A stretch of DNA of 64,000 nt from WHSW01 sp963821345 (GTDB lineage: Bacteria > Actinomycetota > Thermoleophilia > Solirubrobacterales > 70-9). Both the position numbers and the translations under genes were made by a program. Every line of letters starts with the position of its first letter. The stretch's first letter is position 1. The stretch is from the NCBI GenBank assembly GCA_963821345.1, contig CAWGDM010000001.1, positions 1,302,001 through 1,366,000 of the forward strand, read 5' to 3'. Positions 27,044 to 35,242 of the stretch are shown here, piece after piece. Below the pieces are notes generated by a model. It was not told the DNA's origin, searched no databases, and worked only from the letters and a program-made list of their open reading frames with translations.

Positions 27044-27229
27044 ATGAGTGATCACCGCGGTCATTTCGCACTCGGCGGGGAGGTTCGCCGCGCGGTGGAC
27101 CTGACCAGGCGGGCGCTGGAAGCGCTCGAAGGCCGCAGCGTGGGAAGGATGCCCCCGCTCGACCACGTGCGCCGCCACCTCGCGGCGCTCGGCCACCGGC
27201 GCGGCCCGCGACAGAGCCGGCGGGGCTGA
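27044..27229 (+). CDS. Possible small basic protein
   Basis: A 61-residue ORF starting at ATG (MSDHRGHFALGGEVRRAVDL) and ending in an Arg-rich tail. I recognise no family. It fills the space between the usp upstream region and the WS/DGAT gene. No clear ribosome binding site or -10 hexamer was seen, so it may be a chance ORF in GC-rich DNA. Confidence 0.3.
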   Translation: MSDHRGHFALGGEVRRAVDLTRRALEALEGRSVGRMPPLDHVRRHLAALGHRRGPRQSRRG

Positions 27230-27258
27230 GGGCGCAATGGCGGGATCGCCTCCGGCGT

Positions 27259-27264
27259 TACCGT
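27259..27264 (+). promoter_or_regulatory. Candidate -10 hexamer TACCGT
   Basis: TACCGT is 6 bases before the GTG start of the WS/DGAT gene at 27271. Confidence 0.4.
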
Positions 27265-27270
27265 GAGCGG

Positions 27271-28551
27271 GTGGCCGAGTCAGTCGATCGCCTGAGTGCG
27301 GACGACGCCCGCATCCTGCGGCTGGAGTCCGAGGCGATCGCCGGGCACACGCTGAAGCTTGTCGTTCTCGAGCCCGCGGCGCAGGCGCTCGATCCGGACA
27401 TCCTGCGCCGGCAGGTGGAGGCCCGGCTGCCGGCGGGCTCGCGCGGGCGCGACCGGGTCGAGCCCGAGCCTGAGCCTCACTGGGTGCTCGACGAGGCGTT
27501 CGATCCAGCCGCCCACGTCGTTCGCGCGCAGGGAACCGAGGGCACGGACGAGCGCGGCGTCTGGGCGGCGGCCGCGCGGCTGATGTCCGAGCGGCTCGAC
27601 CACGCCCGCCCGCTGTGGCGCTTCGACCTCGTCGGCCCGCTCGCCGACGGGCGCGAGGCGATCGTCTGTCGCATCCACCACGCGATGGCCGACGGGATCA
27701 GCTCGGTGCGCTTCCTGCGCGAGGTGCTCTGGGACGAGGTCGACCCGCCGGCGCCCCGGACGGCTGCTGCAGGCTCCGCCGAAGCGACCAGGCACCGCCT
27801 CACGGAGCTCGGGCGAATGCCCGGCGCTGTGCGCCGCGAGCTCGTCCATCGCGCCTCCGACACGGTCCTCGACCGCAGCATCGGCTCGGCGCGCGAGCTC
27901 GCCTTCTCGGCCTTCCCGCTCGCCGACCTGAAGGCGATCGGCTCCTCACTGCCGGGCCACGTGACCGTCAACGACGTCTTCCTCGCCGGCGTTGCCGGCG
28001 GCCTTCGCGGCTGGCTCGAGCACGCCGGCGAGCGGCTGCCGAAGCTGCGCGCACAGATCCCGGTCAGCCTCCACCATCGCGACGAGGACGAGGCCGAGCT
28101 TGGCAACCGCGACTCGTTCCTGAACATCGAGCTGCCGATCGACGATCCCGACCCGATCGCCCGGGTTCGCTCGATCAACGCCCAGACCAGCGAGCGCAAG
28201 CGCCACGCTGACGCCGAGGAGCTCTACGACCTGTTCCACGCGCTCTCGCGCTTCAGGCACCTCGACCGCGCGGCCGAGCACCTGGCCGGCGGCCCGAGGG
28301 AGTTCAGCCTCTCGATCTCGAATGTGCCCGGGCCGAGCTGCGGGCTCGCGGTCGCCGGGCGCCGGGTCGAGAACCTATTCTCGGTCGCCGAGCCGGCGGA
28401 CCGCCACGCGCTGCGCGCGTCGGCGATCTCGTGCTCGGGACAGGTTGGGATCGGTCTCTGCACCGACCCCGACGCCGTCTCAGGGGTCGATCGGCTGGCG
28501 GAAGCGATCGACGCCTCGCTGGCCGAGCTGCGGGCAGCGACCCTGGCCTGA
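27271..28551 (+). CDS. Wax ester synthase/diacylglycerol acyltransferase (WS/DGAT)
   Basis: A 426-residue acyltransferase that makes triacylglycerol or wax ester from acyl-CoA. The catalytic motif HHxxxDG is seen as CRIHHAMADGISSVRFLREV (about residues 131-150). C-terminal family stretches are SLSISNVPGPSCGL and SCSGQVGIGLCTDP. In mycobacteria the homologue Tgs1 is a DosR-regulated dormancy lipid enzyme, which suits the nearby usp, CBS and DevS-like genes. The protein is somewhat shorter than typical Tgs (about 460), with a compact N-terminus. GTG start. Confidence 0.9.
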   Translation: MAESVDRLSADDARILRLESEAIAGHTLKLVVLEPAAQALDPDILRRQVEARLPAGSRGRDRVEPEPEPHWVLDEAFDPAAHVVRAQGTEGTDERGVWAAAARLMSERLDHARPLWRFDLVGPLADGREAIVCRIHHAMADGISSVRFLREVLWDEVDPPAPRTAAAGSAEATRHRLTELGRMPGAVRRELVHRASDTVLDRSIGSARELAFSAFPLADLKAIGSSLPGHVTVNDVFLAGVAGGLRGWLEHAGERLPKLRAQIPVSLHHRDEDEAELGNRDSFLNIELPIDDPDPIARVRSINAQTSERKRHADAEELYDLFHALSRFRHLDRAAEHLAGGPREFSLSISNVPGPSCGLAVAGRRVENLFSVAEPADRHALRASAISCSGQVGIGLCTDPDAVSGVDRLAEAIDASLAELRAATLA

Positions 28552-28555
28552 CCGA

Positions 28556-28561
28556 TACCGT
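28556..28561 (+). promoter_or_regulatory. Candidate -10 hexamer TACCGT
   Basis: TACCGT sits 7 bases before the ATG at 28569 and only 5 bases after the WS/DGAT stop. The following gene may thus have its own start site. Confidence 0.35.
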
Positions 28562-28568
28562 CCCGCCC

Positions 28569-29636
28569 ATGGCGCTGAAGCTCGGGATCAACCTCGGCTA
28601 TTGGGGGATCGGCCCCAAGGGCGAGGAGGCGGTGGAACTCGTCAAGGCCGCGGAGGCGGCCGGCTATGACTCGGTCTGGGTCGCGGAGTCCTACGGCTCC
28701 GACGTCGTCTCGGTGCTCGCCTGGCTGGCGCCGCAGACCGAGACGATCAAGCTCGGCGCCGCGATCATGCAGGTCCCGGCGCGACCGCCCGCGGCGGCGG
28801 CGATGGCCGGGGTGACGATCGACGAGCTCTCCAACGGGCGGTTCATGTTCGGCTTCGGCCCCTCGGGGCCGCAGGTCTCAGAGGGCTGGTACGGCGTTCC
28901 CTACGCGAAGCCCTGGGGCCGCACCCGCGAGTACATCGAGGTGGTGCGCGAGATCGTCGCCCGCAAGGGTCCGCTCGAGCACAAGGGCGAGCACTACACC
29001 CTGCCGATCGAGGGAGGGACCGGCCAGGGCAAGGCGCTAAAGCTCAACTTCCACCCGCTGCGCAACGAGATCCCAGTGTTCGTCGGCGCGATCGGGCGCA
29101 AGTCGGTCGAGATGGCGGCCGAGATCTGCGACGGCTGGATCCCGATCTTCTTCAGCGCCGATGCCTTCGAGGACACCTGGGGCGAGCACCTGGAGGCCGG
29201 GTTCGCGAAGGGCGGGCGCACTCGCGCCGACCTCGAAGTTTCGCCGACCTTGCAGGTCGCGATCGACGGCGACCTCGACGCTGCCCGCGCGGTGGTCAAG
29301 TTCGGCCTGCTGCTCTACCTCGGAGGGATGGGCTCGCGCGAGACCAATTTTTACGTCGACCTCACCCACCGCTTCGGCTTCGGAGAGGTCGCCGACGAGG
29401 TCCAGTCGCTGTACCTGGACGGCAAGCGCGAGGACGCCTATGCGGCGATCCCCGACGAACTCGTCGACGCGACCTCGCTGGTCGGCTCCGAGGAGGAGGT
29501 CGCAGAGCGGGTCGCGAAGCTCGCCGAGGCCGGCGTCGACCGGCTGATCGTCTCGCCGGTACACGCCGAGCCCGCCGAGCGGACCCGCACGGTCGAGCGG
29601 CTCGCCGAGCTGGTCGGCGCCGGCGCTACCGCCTGA
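28569..29636 (+). CDS. LLM-class F420-dependent oxidoreductase
   Basis: A 355-residue luciferase-like TIM barrel. Key stretches: LGINLGYWGIGPKGEEAVEL (first strand), VAESYGSDVVSVLAWLAPQT, AAIMQVPARPPAAAAMAGVT and NGRFMFGFGPSGPQVSEGWY, the pattern of mycobacterial F420-dependent reductases. The start is ATG 28569 at the conserved N-terminus, not the longer upstream frame that overlaps the WS/DGAT gene. Substrate unknown. Element D2 begins two bases after the stop. Confidence 0.88.
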   Translation: MALKLGINLGYWGIGPKGEEAVELVKAAEAAGYDSVWVAESYGSDVVSVLAWLAPQTETIKLGAAIMQVPARPPAAAAMAGVTIDELSNGRFMFGFGPSGPQVSEGWYGVPYAKPWGRTREYIEVVREIVARKGPLEHKGEHYTLPIEGGTGQGKALKLNFHPLRNEIPVFVGAIGRKSVEMAAEICDGWIPIFFSADAFEDTWGEHLEAGFAKGGRTRADLEVSPTLQVAIDGDLDAARAVVKFGLLLYLGGMGSRETNFYVDLTHRFGFGEVADEVQSLYLDGKREDAYAAIPDELVDATSLVGSEEEVAERVAKLAEAGVDRLIVSPVHAEPAERTRTVERLAELVGAGATA

Positions 29637-29638
29637 GC

Positions 29639-29669
29639 AGGGGGTGCGTCGGCACCCGGTAGGCCGCCA
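29639..29669 (+). repeat. 31-base hairpin element, copy D2
   Basis: GGGTGCGTCGGCACCC plus GGTAGGCCGCCA, identical to D1 except for one loop base. It lies between the LLM stop and the metal-transporter coding region; the first possible GTG of that transporter falls inside the hairpin. Confidence 0.65.
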
Positions 29670-30924
29670 TGTCCATGAGCGCCTGCGCGCGCGCCGCGTT
29701 CGCGGGGCGACCGGGCTGGCCGCGCTATTGGCTGTACTCGGGCCCGGAGTGCTGGCCGGCCTCTCGGATGACGATCCGCCCGGGATCACCACCTACTCGG
29801 TGCTCGGCGCGGACTACGGCTACGAGCTGATTTGGGTCTTGGTCGTCTCGACCGTGGCGCTGATCGTCTTTCATGAGGTCGCGGTTCGGACCGGCGTGGT
29901 CACCGGTAAGGGTCTGGTGGCGCTGCTGCGGGAGCGTCGCGGCACCCGGGTCGCGGCGCTGGTCGCCGGCGCGTTGGTGGTGGCCAACTTCGGCACGCTG
30001 TGCGCCGAGTTCGCCGGCCTGGCGGCCGGCGCGCAGCTGCTCACCGGGGTCGGACGCGGCCTGGCGATTCCGATCGCGGCGATAGCGGTCGGCCTGCTGG
30101 TCCTACGCGGGAGCTTTCACCGCGTCGAGCACGTGCTGCTGGCGCTCAGCGCCGCCTTCGTCACGTACATCGTTGCGGGCTTCCTGGCCGGGCCCGATTG
30201 GGGCGCGGCGCTGCGCGGCGCGGTCGAGCCCTCGATGCCCGGCGGCCGGGACGCGGCGCTCGCGGTGGTGGCGACTATCGGCACCACGCTCGCGCCGTGG
30301 GGGCTGGCCTTCATCCAGTCGTACGCGGTCGACAAGCGGCTGCGGCCGAGCGACCTGCGACTCGAGCGAGTAGACGTGATCGCCGGAGCGGTGATGACCG
30401 GGGTCATTGGCCTGTTCGTGATCGTCGCTTGCGCGGCGACCCTGCATCCCCTCGGGATCGAGATCGACGATGCCGGGGACGCGGCGGCCGCGCTCGAGCC
30501 GCTGGCCGGATCGGCGGCCTCGGATTTGTTCGCCGTCGGCTTCCTCGGTGCAGCCCTGCTGGCGATCGCGATCGTGCCGCTGTCCACGGCGTACTCGATC
30601 GCCGAGGCCCGCGGTGCCCCCGCCGATATCGACCTCGGCTTCGCCCAGGCGCGCCTGTTCTACGTCGGCTACGGCATCGTGCTCGGGGCCTCGGCGCTGG
30701 TCGTCTCGCTTCCCGGCGTGCCGATCGTCCCCCTGCTCTACCTGAGTCAGGCGCTGAACGCCGTCCTGCTACTCGCGATTCTGCCGTTCATCCGCGGGCT
30801 CGCCTGCGACGCCGAGCTGATGGGGGAGCATCGGCTCGGGCCGGCGGCGCGGCTGGCGACCGCGGCGACGATCGTGCTCGTCGCCGGCTCGGTGGCGGCG
30901 CTGGCGATCCTCACGGTCGCCTGA
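29644..30924 (+). CDS. Nramp-family metal transporter, atypical metal-site residues
   Basis: Multi-helix protein (about eleven segments) of the Nramp/MntH family. The first helix reads LGPGVLAGLSDDDPPGITTY, where the canonical DPGN is replaced by DPPG. Helix six reads TIGTTLAPWGLAFIQSYAVD, where the canonical MPH is APW. The Met ligand that selects transition metals is therefore missing, as in divergent and magnesium-related Nramp groups, and the transported ion is uncertain. The true start is uncertain: GTG 29644 lies in repeat D2, and the next in-frame start is a TTG about 80 bases later, near the beginning of helix one. Confidence 0.8.
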   Translation: MRRHPVGRHVHERLRARRVRGATGLAALLAVLGPGVLAGLSDDDPPGITTYSVLGADYGYELIWVLVVSTVALIVFHEVAVRTGVVTGKGLVALLRERRGTRVAALVAGALVVANFGTLCAEFAGLAAGAQLLTGVGRGLAIPIAAIAVGLLVLRGSFHRVEHVLLALSAAFVTYIVAGFLAGPDWGAALRGAVEPSMPGGRDAALAVVATIGTTLAPWGLAFIQSYAVDKRLRPSDLRLERVDVIAGAVMTGVIGLFVIVACAATLHPLGIEIDDAGDAAAALEPLAGSAASDLFAVGFLGAALLAIAIVPLSTAYSIAEARGAPADIDLGFAQARLFYVGYGIVLGASALVVSLPGVPIVPLLYLSQALNAVLLLAILPFIRGLACDAELMGEHRLGPAARLATAATIVLVAGSVAALAILTVA

Positions 30925-30968
30925 GCTCGGCTTAGAGGATTCTCCGGGCGCCGGGCACCGGTCGCGGC

Positions 30969-32423
30969 TCAGTCTGCGGCCGGCCCGCCCGCCCCGGCCC
31001 GGTAGCCCGGCAGCTCGAAGCAGACCCGGCCGCCGGCTCGGCTCGGCTCGGCCCAGATCTCACCGCCGTGGGCCTCGACGATCGCCCGCGCGATCGCCAG
31101 GCCGAGCCCCGATCCGTCGCGGTCCCGGCCGTCCGCGGAGCGGTAGAAGCGCTGGAACAGGTGCTCGGCCTCGTCGGCGGCGATCCCCGGCCCATCGTCG
31201 GAGACGACCAACCGCAGGCGATCTCCGCGCGGCTCGGCCTCGACCGTCACGGCGCCCCCGGCTTCGGTGTGGGTGACCGCGTTGAGGGCCAGGTTGCGGA
31301 GCACCTGCGCGATCCGATCCGGATCGGCCTCCACCGTCCCCGGCAGCGAGTTGACGCGATACTCGCGCGGGCCCAGCAGCGGCAGATCGCGCCGCAGGTC
31401 GTCGAGCAGGTCGGCGACCTCGACCAGCCGCAGATCCAACGAGCGACCGGCGTCCTCGCGTGCCAGCGTGAGCATCTCGGCGATCAGCCGTTCCATCCGC
31501 TTCAGCTCGCGCCCGACCACGTCCAGGCGAGCCGCCTCCTCGGTCCCGAGCTCACGGCGCAGCAGGTCGAGTTCGCCCTGGGCGATCGTGATCGGGGTGC
31601 GCAGCTCGTGCGAGGCGTCGGCGACGAACTCGCGCTCGCGCTCGAACGCGCGCTGGAGACGGTCGAGCATCCGGTTGAGCGAGGCGGTGAGGCTGCGGAC
31701 CTCCGAGGGGCCGCGGTCGTTGTCGAGCCGGCGATCGAGCTCACCGCGGTCGACCCCCGCCGCGAAGCGCGCGATCCGGTCGAGCGGGCGGGCGATCAGG
31801 GTCGCGATCCAGATCGCCGCCCCGAGCAGCAGGACCAGCGCGACCGCGCCGACGACCAGGAAGGTGCTGCGGACACTGTCCTGGGCCGTCTCGACCTGAC
31901 TCAGCGACTGAGCGACCCGGAAGGTGCCGAGGGCACGGCCGTCCGGCGACGCAACGGGCTCGGTCAGCACGCGCACCCGGTCGTCGCCGCCGGCGCTCAC
32001 TGTCGCGTATCCCGGTGGTGCGGAGAGCAGCTCGCCGCCGCCAGGCGGCTGCTCGCCCTCCTCGCCGCCCGAATCAGGCTCCGCCTCGCCGAGCTCGGTC
32101 TCGATCAGCTCCTGGCTGTTGGTGATCACCCGGGGCCCGCCGCCGATCTCGATCGCGAAGATCCGCGAGTCCGGGTGGTAGGCCTGCCCGTTGACGAATC
32201 GCCGCGAGCGCCGCGCAAGCTCGCCCGTTGTCTGCGCCGCGGCCGCGGGCGAGAGCTGGAACTCGTGCAGATCCGCTGCCAGCTGGTCGTCGATCCGCGA
32301 CTCCAGGTCCGAGCCGGTTCGCTGGTGCAGGACGTAGAGGCTGACCCCGAGCACCGCGACCACCACCAACACGATCGCCGCCACCAGGCGCCCGCGGATC
32401 CCGCGCGGCCAGAAATCAGCCAC
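30969..32423 (-). CDS. Sensor histidine kinase (EnvZ/OmpR class)
   Basis: A 484-residue membrane kinase. An N-terminal helix (LVAAIVLVVVAVLGVSLYVL), a ~140-residue extracytoplasmic sensor, a second helix (FLVVGAVALVLLLGAAIWIA) and a HAMP domain lead to the phosphorylated His in FVADASHELRTPITIAQGEL. The ATPase domain shows VLRNLALNAVTHTEAGG (N box) and VSDDGPGIAADEAEHLF (G1) with DGSGLGLAIARAIVEAHGG (G2). The external part is rich in acidic and Gly residues (EPDSGGEEGEQPPGGG). It overlaps the response regulator gene by eight bases and should be its partner. Confidence 0.93.
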   Translation of the reverse strand: MADFWPRGIRGRLVAAIVLVVVAVLGVSLYVLHQRTGSDLESRIDDQLAADLHEFQLSPAAAAQTTGELARRSRRFVNGQAYHPDSRIFAIEIGGGPRVITNSQELIETELGEAEPDSGGEEGEQPPGGGELLSAPPGYATVSAGGDDRVRVLTEPVASPDGRALGTFRVAQSLSQVETAQDSVRSTFLVVGAVALVLLLGAAIWIATLIARPLDRIARFAAGVDRGELDRRLDNDRGPSEVRSLTASLNRMLDRLQRAFEREREFVADASHELRTPITIAQGELDLLRRELGTEEAARLDVVGRELKRMERLIAEMLTLAREDAGRSLDLRLVEVADLLDDLRRDLPLLGPREYRVNSLPGTVEADPDRIAQVLRNLALNAVTHTEAGGAVTVEAEPRGDRLRLVVSDDGPGIAADEAEHLFQRFYRSADGRDRDGSGLGLAIARAIVEAHGGEIWAEPSRAGGRVCFELPGYRAGAGGPAAD

Positions 32424-33093
32424 GCGGGCTCACGAGCTTGAATCCTGCCGAGCGCACCGTGTCGATCGGGGGCGGGTCGCCGTCGACGGTGAGCTTGCGG
32501 CGCAGGTAGTTGATGTAGACGCTGAGAACGTTGGTGCCCGGGTCGTAGTCATAGCCCCAGACCGCGTTCAGGATCTGCTCGCGCGACAGCACCTGATTCG
32601 GATGGCGCATCAGGTAGACCAGCAGCTCGAACTCGCGGGCGGTGAGATGCACGCCGGTGCCGAGCCGGCTCACCTCGCGGGTCCGCAGGTCGACCTCGAT
32701 GTCCGCCGCCTCGAGCCGGGTCGGGTCCCGTTGGGCGGGGCGGCGTAGCTGCGCGCGCACCCGGGCGAGCAGCTCGTCGAGGTCGAACGGCTTGGTTACG
32801 TAGTCGTCGGCGCCGCGGTCGAGGCCGGCGACCACGTCCTCCTTCTCGCCCAGGGCGGTGAGCATGATCACCGGGACCTCGGGCCGCCCGCGGCGAATCG
32901 ACGCCAGCACGTCCAGGCCGCTGCGGCGCGGGAGCATCACGTCCAGCAGGACGAGGTCGTAATCCCCGTTCAGCGCCAGGCGCTCACCGACGTCGCCGTC
33001 CGCGGCAACCTCGGTGGCGAAGCCCTCCGCCCTCAGGGCGCTCTCCAGGAAGCGCGCGATCCCCACCTCGTCCTCGACGATCAGGATCCTCAT
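32416..33093 (-). CDS. OmpR-family response regulator
   Basis: A 225-residue two-domain regulator: receiver with acidic pair in ILIVEDEVGIARFL, phospho-acceptor Asp in YDLVLLDVMLPRRSGLD (about residue 51) and switch Lys in DDYVTKPFDLDELL. The winged-helix domain contains VHLTAREFELLVYLMRHPNQ and GTNVLSVYINYLRRKL. It is divergent from the small-protein/ApbE/ferric-reductase genes that start about 100 bases away, so that module is its likely target. Confidence 0.94.
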   Translation of the reverse strand: MRILIVEDEVGIARFLESALRAEGFATEVAADGDVGERLALNGDYDLVLLDVMLPRRSGLDVLASIRRGRPEVPVIMLTALGEKEDVVAGLDRGADDYVTKPFDLDELLARVRAQLRRPAQRDPTRLEAADIEVDLRTREVSRLGTGVHLTAREFELLVYLMRHPNQVLSREQILNAVWGYDYDPGTNVLSVYINYLRRKLTVDGDPPPIDTVRSAGFKLVSPRG

Positions 33094-33099
33094 CGCAAG

Positions 33100-33105
33100 A
33101 TCGTA
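33100..33105 (-). promoter_or_regulatory. Candidate -10 hexamer TACGAT
   Basis: TACGAT is 6 bases before the ATG of the response regulator gene. Confidence 0.45.
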
Positions 33106-33194
33106 GGCGCGATCCCAAGACGCTCCGCGGCTTCTAAGAAGGCTCTAACGAACGGCTTAGCCGGCCCTGAGCCAGGCGCCGCAGACTGGCCGCC

Positions 33195-33389
33195 ATGCCA
33201 ACCAAGACCCGAATCCGGCTGTTCGGCGCGAGCGTCCTCGCGGCCCTGACGGCGATCACCGCCTGGGGCCTCTCGGTCGACGCCGGGCGCCACGCGCCGC
33301 AACGTGCCCAACCCGCGGTCGCGACCGCTCAGGTCGCGCCGGCGAGTCCCGCGGCGGTGATCCTCGATGACGACGGCGAGTCGGAGTAG
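33195..33389 (+). CDS. Small membrane-anchored protein of unknown function
   Basis: A 64-residue protein with one N-terminal hydrophobic helix (LFGASVLAALTAITAWGLSV) and an Ala/Pro-rich tail ending DDDGESE. I recognise no family. It is the first gene of the group that continues with another small membrane protein, ApbE and a ferric-reductase-like protein; its end overlaps the next gene by 23 bases. By analogy with similar clusters it may be a small partner in a flavin or heme electron chain, which is inference. Confidence 0.6.
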   Translation: MPTKTRIRLFGASVLAALTAITAWGLSVDAGRHAPQRAQPAVATAQVAPASPAAVILDDDGESE

Positions 33390-33651
33390 GCCGGCGCGGC
33401 TGGCGCTGCCGCTGGCGCTGCGCTGGACGGTCGGCCTCAGCGTCCTGCTGACGGTGCTGCTGATCACCCTGCTCTCGGTCCGGATGGCGGCGGGTAGCGA
33501 TCCCGCCCTCGGCCCGAAGCTGGCTCGCGAACGTCCGGTGAATGCCCCGAACCCGGCCACGACCACGACACCGGTCGCCCCGGTCGCCCCGGTCGCGCCG
33601 GTGCCCGCCCCCGCGCCGGCCCCGGCCCCGGTGCAGACGACGGTCTCATGA
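33367..33651 (+). CDS. Small membrane protein with Pro/Ala-rich external tail
   Basis: A 94-residue protein. After a basic N-terminus comes one helix (WTVGLSVLLTVLLITLLSVR), then an outer tail with a low-complexity repeat (TTTTPVAPVAPVAPVPAPAP). No domain is recognised and no flavinylation motif of the S/T-G-A-T kind is visible. It overlaps both neighbours, and its stop overlaps the ApbE start by four bases. The Pro-rich stretch may span the cell wall. Confidence 0.6.
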   Translation: MTTASRSRPARLALPLALRWTVGLSVLLTVLLITLLSVRMAAGSDPALGPKLARERPVNAPNPATTTTPVAPVAPVAPVPAPAPAPAPVQTTVS

Positions 33652-34637
33652 ACGTCGAACCGCCCGCCTGCGCGGCCGAGCACGAGCGCGGACTCGACCT
33701 GTTCGGCTCCCGGGTCAGGATCCTGGCGGGGATCCCGCGGTCCGCGGGCGCCCCTGCGCCCGAGCTCGCGGCGCTGGGGATCGAGGCGCTGCTTCGCGCG
33801 CAGCACCGCGTCCTCACTCGGTTCGATCCGGCGAGCGAGCTCTCGTGCCTCAACGCCGCCGCGGAATCCATGGTCGCCGCCTCGCCGACCATGCTCGCCT
33901 TCCTCGGGGCCGCGCGCTGGGCCGCCCGCCGCACCGGGGGCCTCGTCGACGCGACCGTGATCGACGCGGTCGAGGCCGGCGGCTATGAGACCTCGTTCGA
34001 CCGGCCGCCCGCCGACCTGGCCCTCGCCCTGGCGATCGCGCCGGCTCGCCGGCCCGCGATCGCCCGCGACCCCTCGCCATGGTCGGCGGTCGAGCTCGAC
34101 CCGGTCACCGGGACGGTCACCAGGCCGCCCGGGCTGCGCTTCGACAGCGGCGGGATCACCAAGGGTCATGCTGCCGACCTCTGCGCGGAGCGGCTGGCGG
34201 GGTTGAGCTCGTTCGCGGTCGACTGCGGCGGCGACCTGCGGGTCGGCGGGGTCGACGGGTTGGCGCGGACGATCTCGATCACCGATCCGTTCTCGAACCT
34301 GGTCGACTCGAGCTTCGAGCTCGATCGCGGCGCGGTCGCCACGAGCGGGATTGCCGGGAGGCTGTGGATCGACGGCGGGCGGGTCGCACACCACCTGATC
34401 GATCCGGGCAGGGGCCTGCTCGCCTGGACGGGCCTGGTGCAGGCGACCGCGATCGCGCCGAGCGCCCTCGAGGCCGAGGCGGTGGCCAAGGCCGCGCTGC
34501 TGAGCGGGCCGGACGGCGCCGGCGAGTGGCTCGAGCGGTGGGGCGGGGTGGTGTTCGACGACCGCGGGGGGCGGTTCGTGCATGGGCCGCTGGCGGAGCG
34601 CCTGCGGACGCCGCCCATCGTCGCGGAGGCGGCATGA
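33648..34637 (+). CDS. apbE: FAD:protein FMN transferase
   Basis: A 329-residue ApbE-family enzyme that attaches FMN covalently to Thr/Ser of redox proteins outside the membrane. The FAD/metal-binding region reads FDSGGITKGHAADLCAERL, then SFAVDCGGDLRVGG, and the ATSGIAGRL segment holds the catalytic site. No signal peptide is visible. The usual acceptor, an FMN-binding-domain protein, is not encoded in the cluster. It overlaps the ferric-reductase-like gene (ATGA), so the two should be made together. Confidence 0.9.
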   Translation: MNVEPPACAAEHERGLDLFGSRVRILAGIPRSAGAPAPELAALGIEALLRAQHRVLTRFDPASELSCLNAAAESMVAASPTMLAFLGAARWAARRTGGLVDATVIDAVEAGGYETSFDRPPADLALALAIAPARRPAIARDPSPWSAVELDPVTGTVTRPPGLRFDSGGITKGHAADLCAERLAGLSSFAVDCGGDLRVGGVDGLARTISITDPFSNLVDSSFELDRGAVATSGIAGRLWIDGGRVAHHLIDPGRGLLAWTGLVQATAIAPSALEAEAVAKAALLSGPDGAGEWLERWGGVVFDDRGGRFVHGPLAERLRTPPIVAEAA

Positions 34638-35242
34638 ACGGCTCGTTCACCGACCCCGCTCAGCACGCCTTCTGGCTCGGCAGCCGGGCGCTGGGCATCG
34701 TGGCAATGGTCCTGCTCTCGCTCGGGGTCGGCCTCGGCCTCGCCTTCTCGGGCCGCCTCGTGCGCGGGCCGGGTGTCGGCGCTCGCATGAAGACGCTTCA
34801 CGAAGCGGTGACGCTGACCGCGCTCGGCGCGATCGCCGGACACGGCCTGCTGCTCCTGGGCGACGGCTACCTGAAGCCCGGCCTTGCCGGGATCACGCTT
34901 CCGTTCGCGCTCGACTCGCAGCCGGTGTGGACGGGGCTCGGTGTGATCGGGGGGTGGCTGGCGGCCGTGCTCGGGCTCAGCTACTACGCCCGCCGCTGGA
35001 TCGGCGTCGCCGCCTGGCGCTGGCTGCACCGCTGGACGGTGCTGGCCTGGGCGCTCGCCCTCGTGCACACGATCGGCTCCGGCACCGACGCCGGCTCCGC
35101 GTGGCTGATCCTGCTGCTCGCGGTGACCACCGCGCCGGTGCTCGGCCTGCTTGCCTGGCGCCTGCGGCCGCTGGGGGATCCGCATCCGCCCCGCGTCGGC
35201 CGGGTCCCGGGTCGGACCGCACACGCCGCCACCCAGCGCTAG
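34634..35242 (+). CDS. Ferric-reductase-like heme membrane protein
   Basis: A 202-residue protein with about six helices. Two helices each carry a His pair: LHEAVTLTALGAIAGH (14 residues between) and LHRWTVLAWALALVH (13 between). This is the bis-heme b arrangement of ferric reductase/NADPH oxidase/MsrQ families. No FAD or NAD domain follows, so electrons must come from another protein, possibly a flavinylated partner of the adjacent ApbE. Start ATG 34634 overlaps the apbE stop. The end overlaps the convergent CBS gene by four bases. Confidence 0.85.
   Translation: MNGSFTDPAQHAFWLGSRALGIVAMVLLSLGVGLGLAFSGRLVRGPGVGARMKTLHEAVTLTALGAIAGHGLLLLGDGYLKPGLAGITLPFALDSQPVWTGLGVIGGWLAAVLGLSYYARRWIGVAAWRWLHRWTVLAWALALVHTIGSGTDAGSAWLILLLAVTTAPVLGLLAWRLRPLGDPHPPRVGRVPGRTAHAATQR

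Noticed and set aside
29644..29669. GTG in element D2 as a secure start of the Nramp gene
   Set aside because: The same codons arise from element D1, where no such gene follows, so the N-terminal residues encoded by the repeat are probably not protein.
33570..33650. Repeat-like PVAP/PAPA stretch as a CRISPR or tandem DNA repeat
   Set aside because: It is a short coding low-complexity run in the 94-residue membrane protein.
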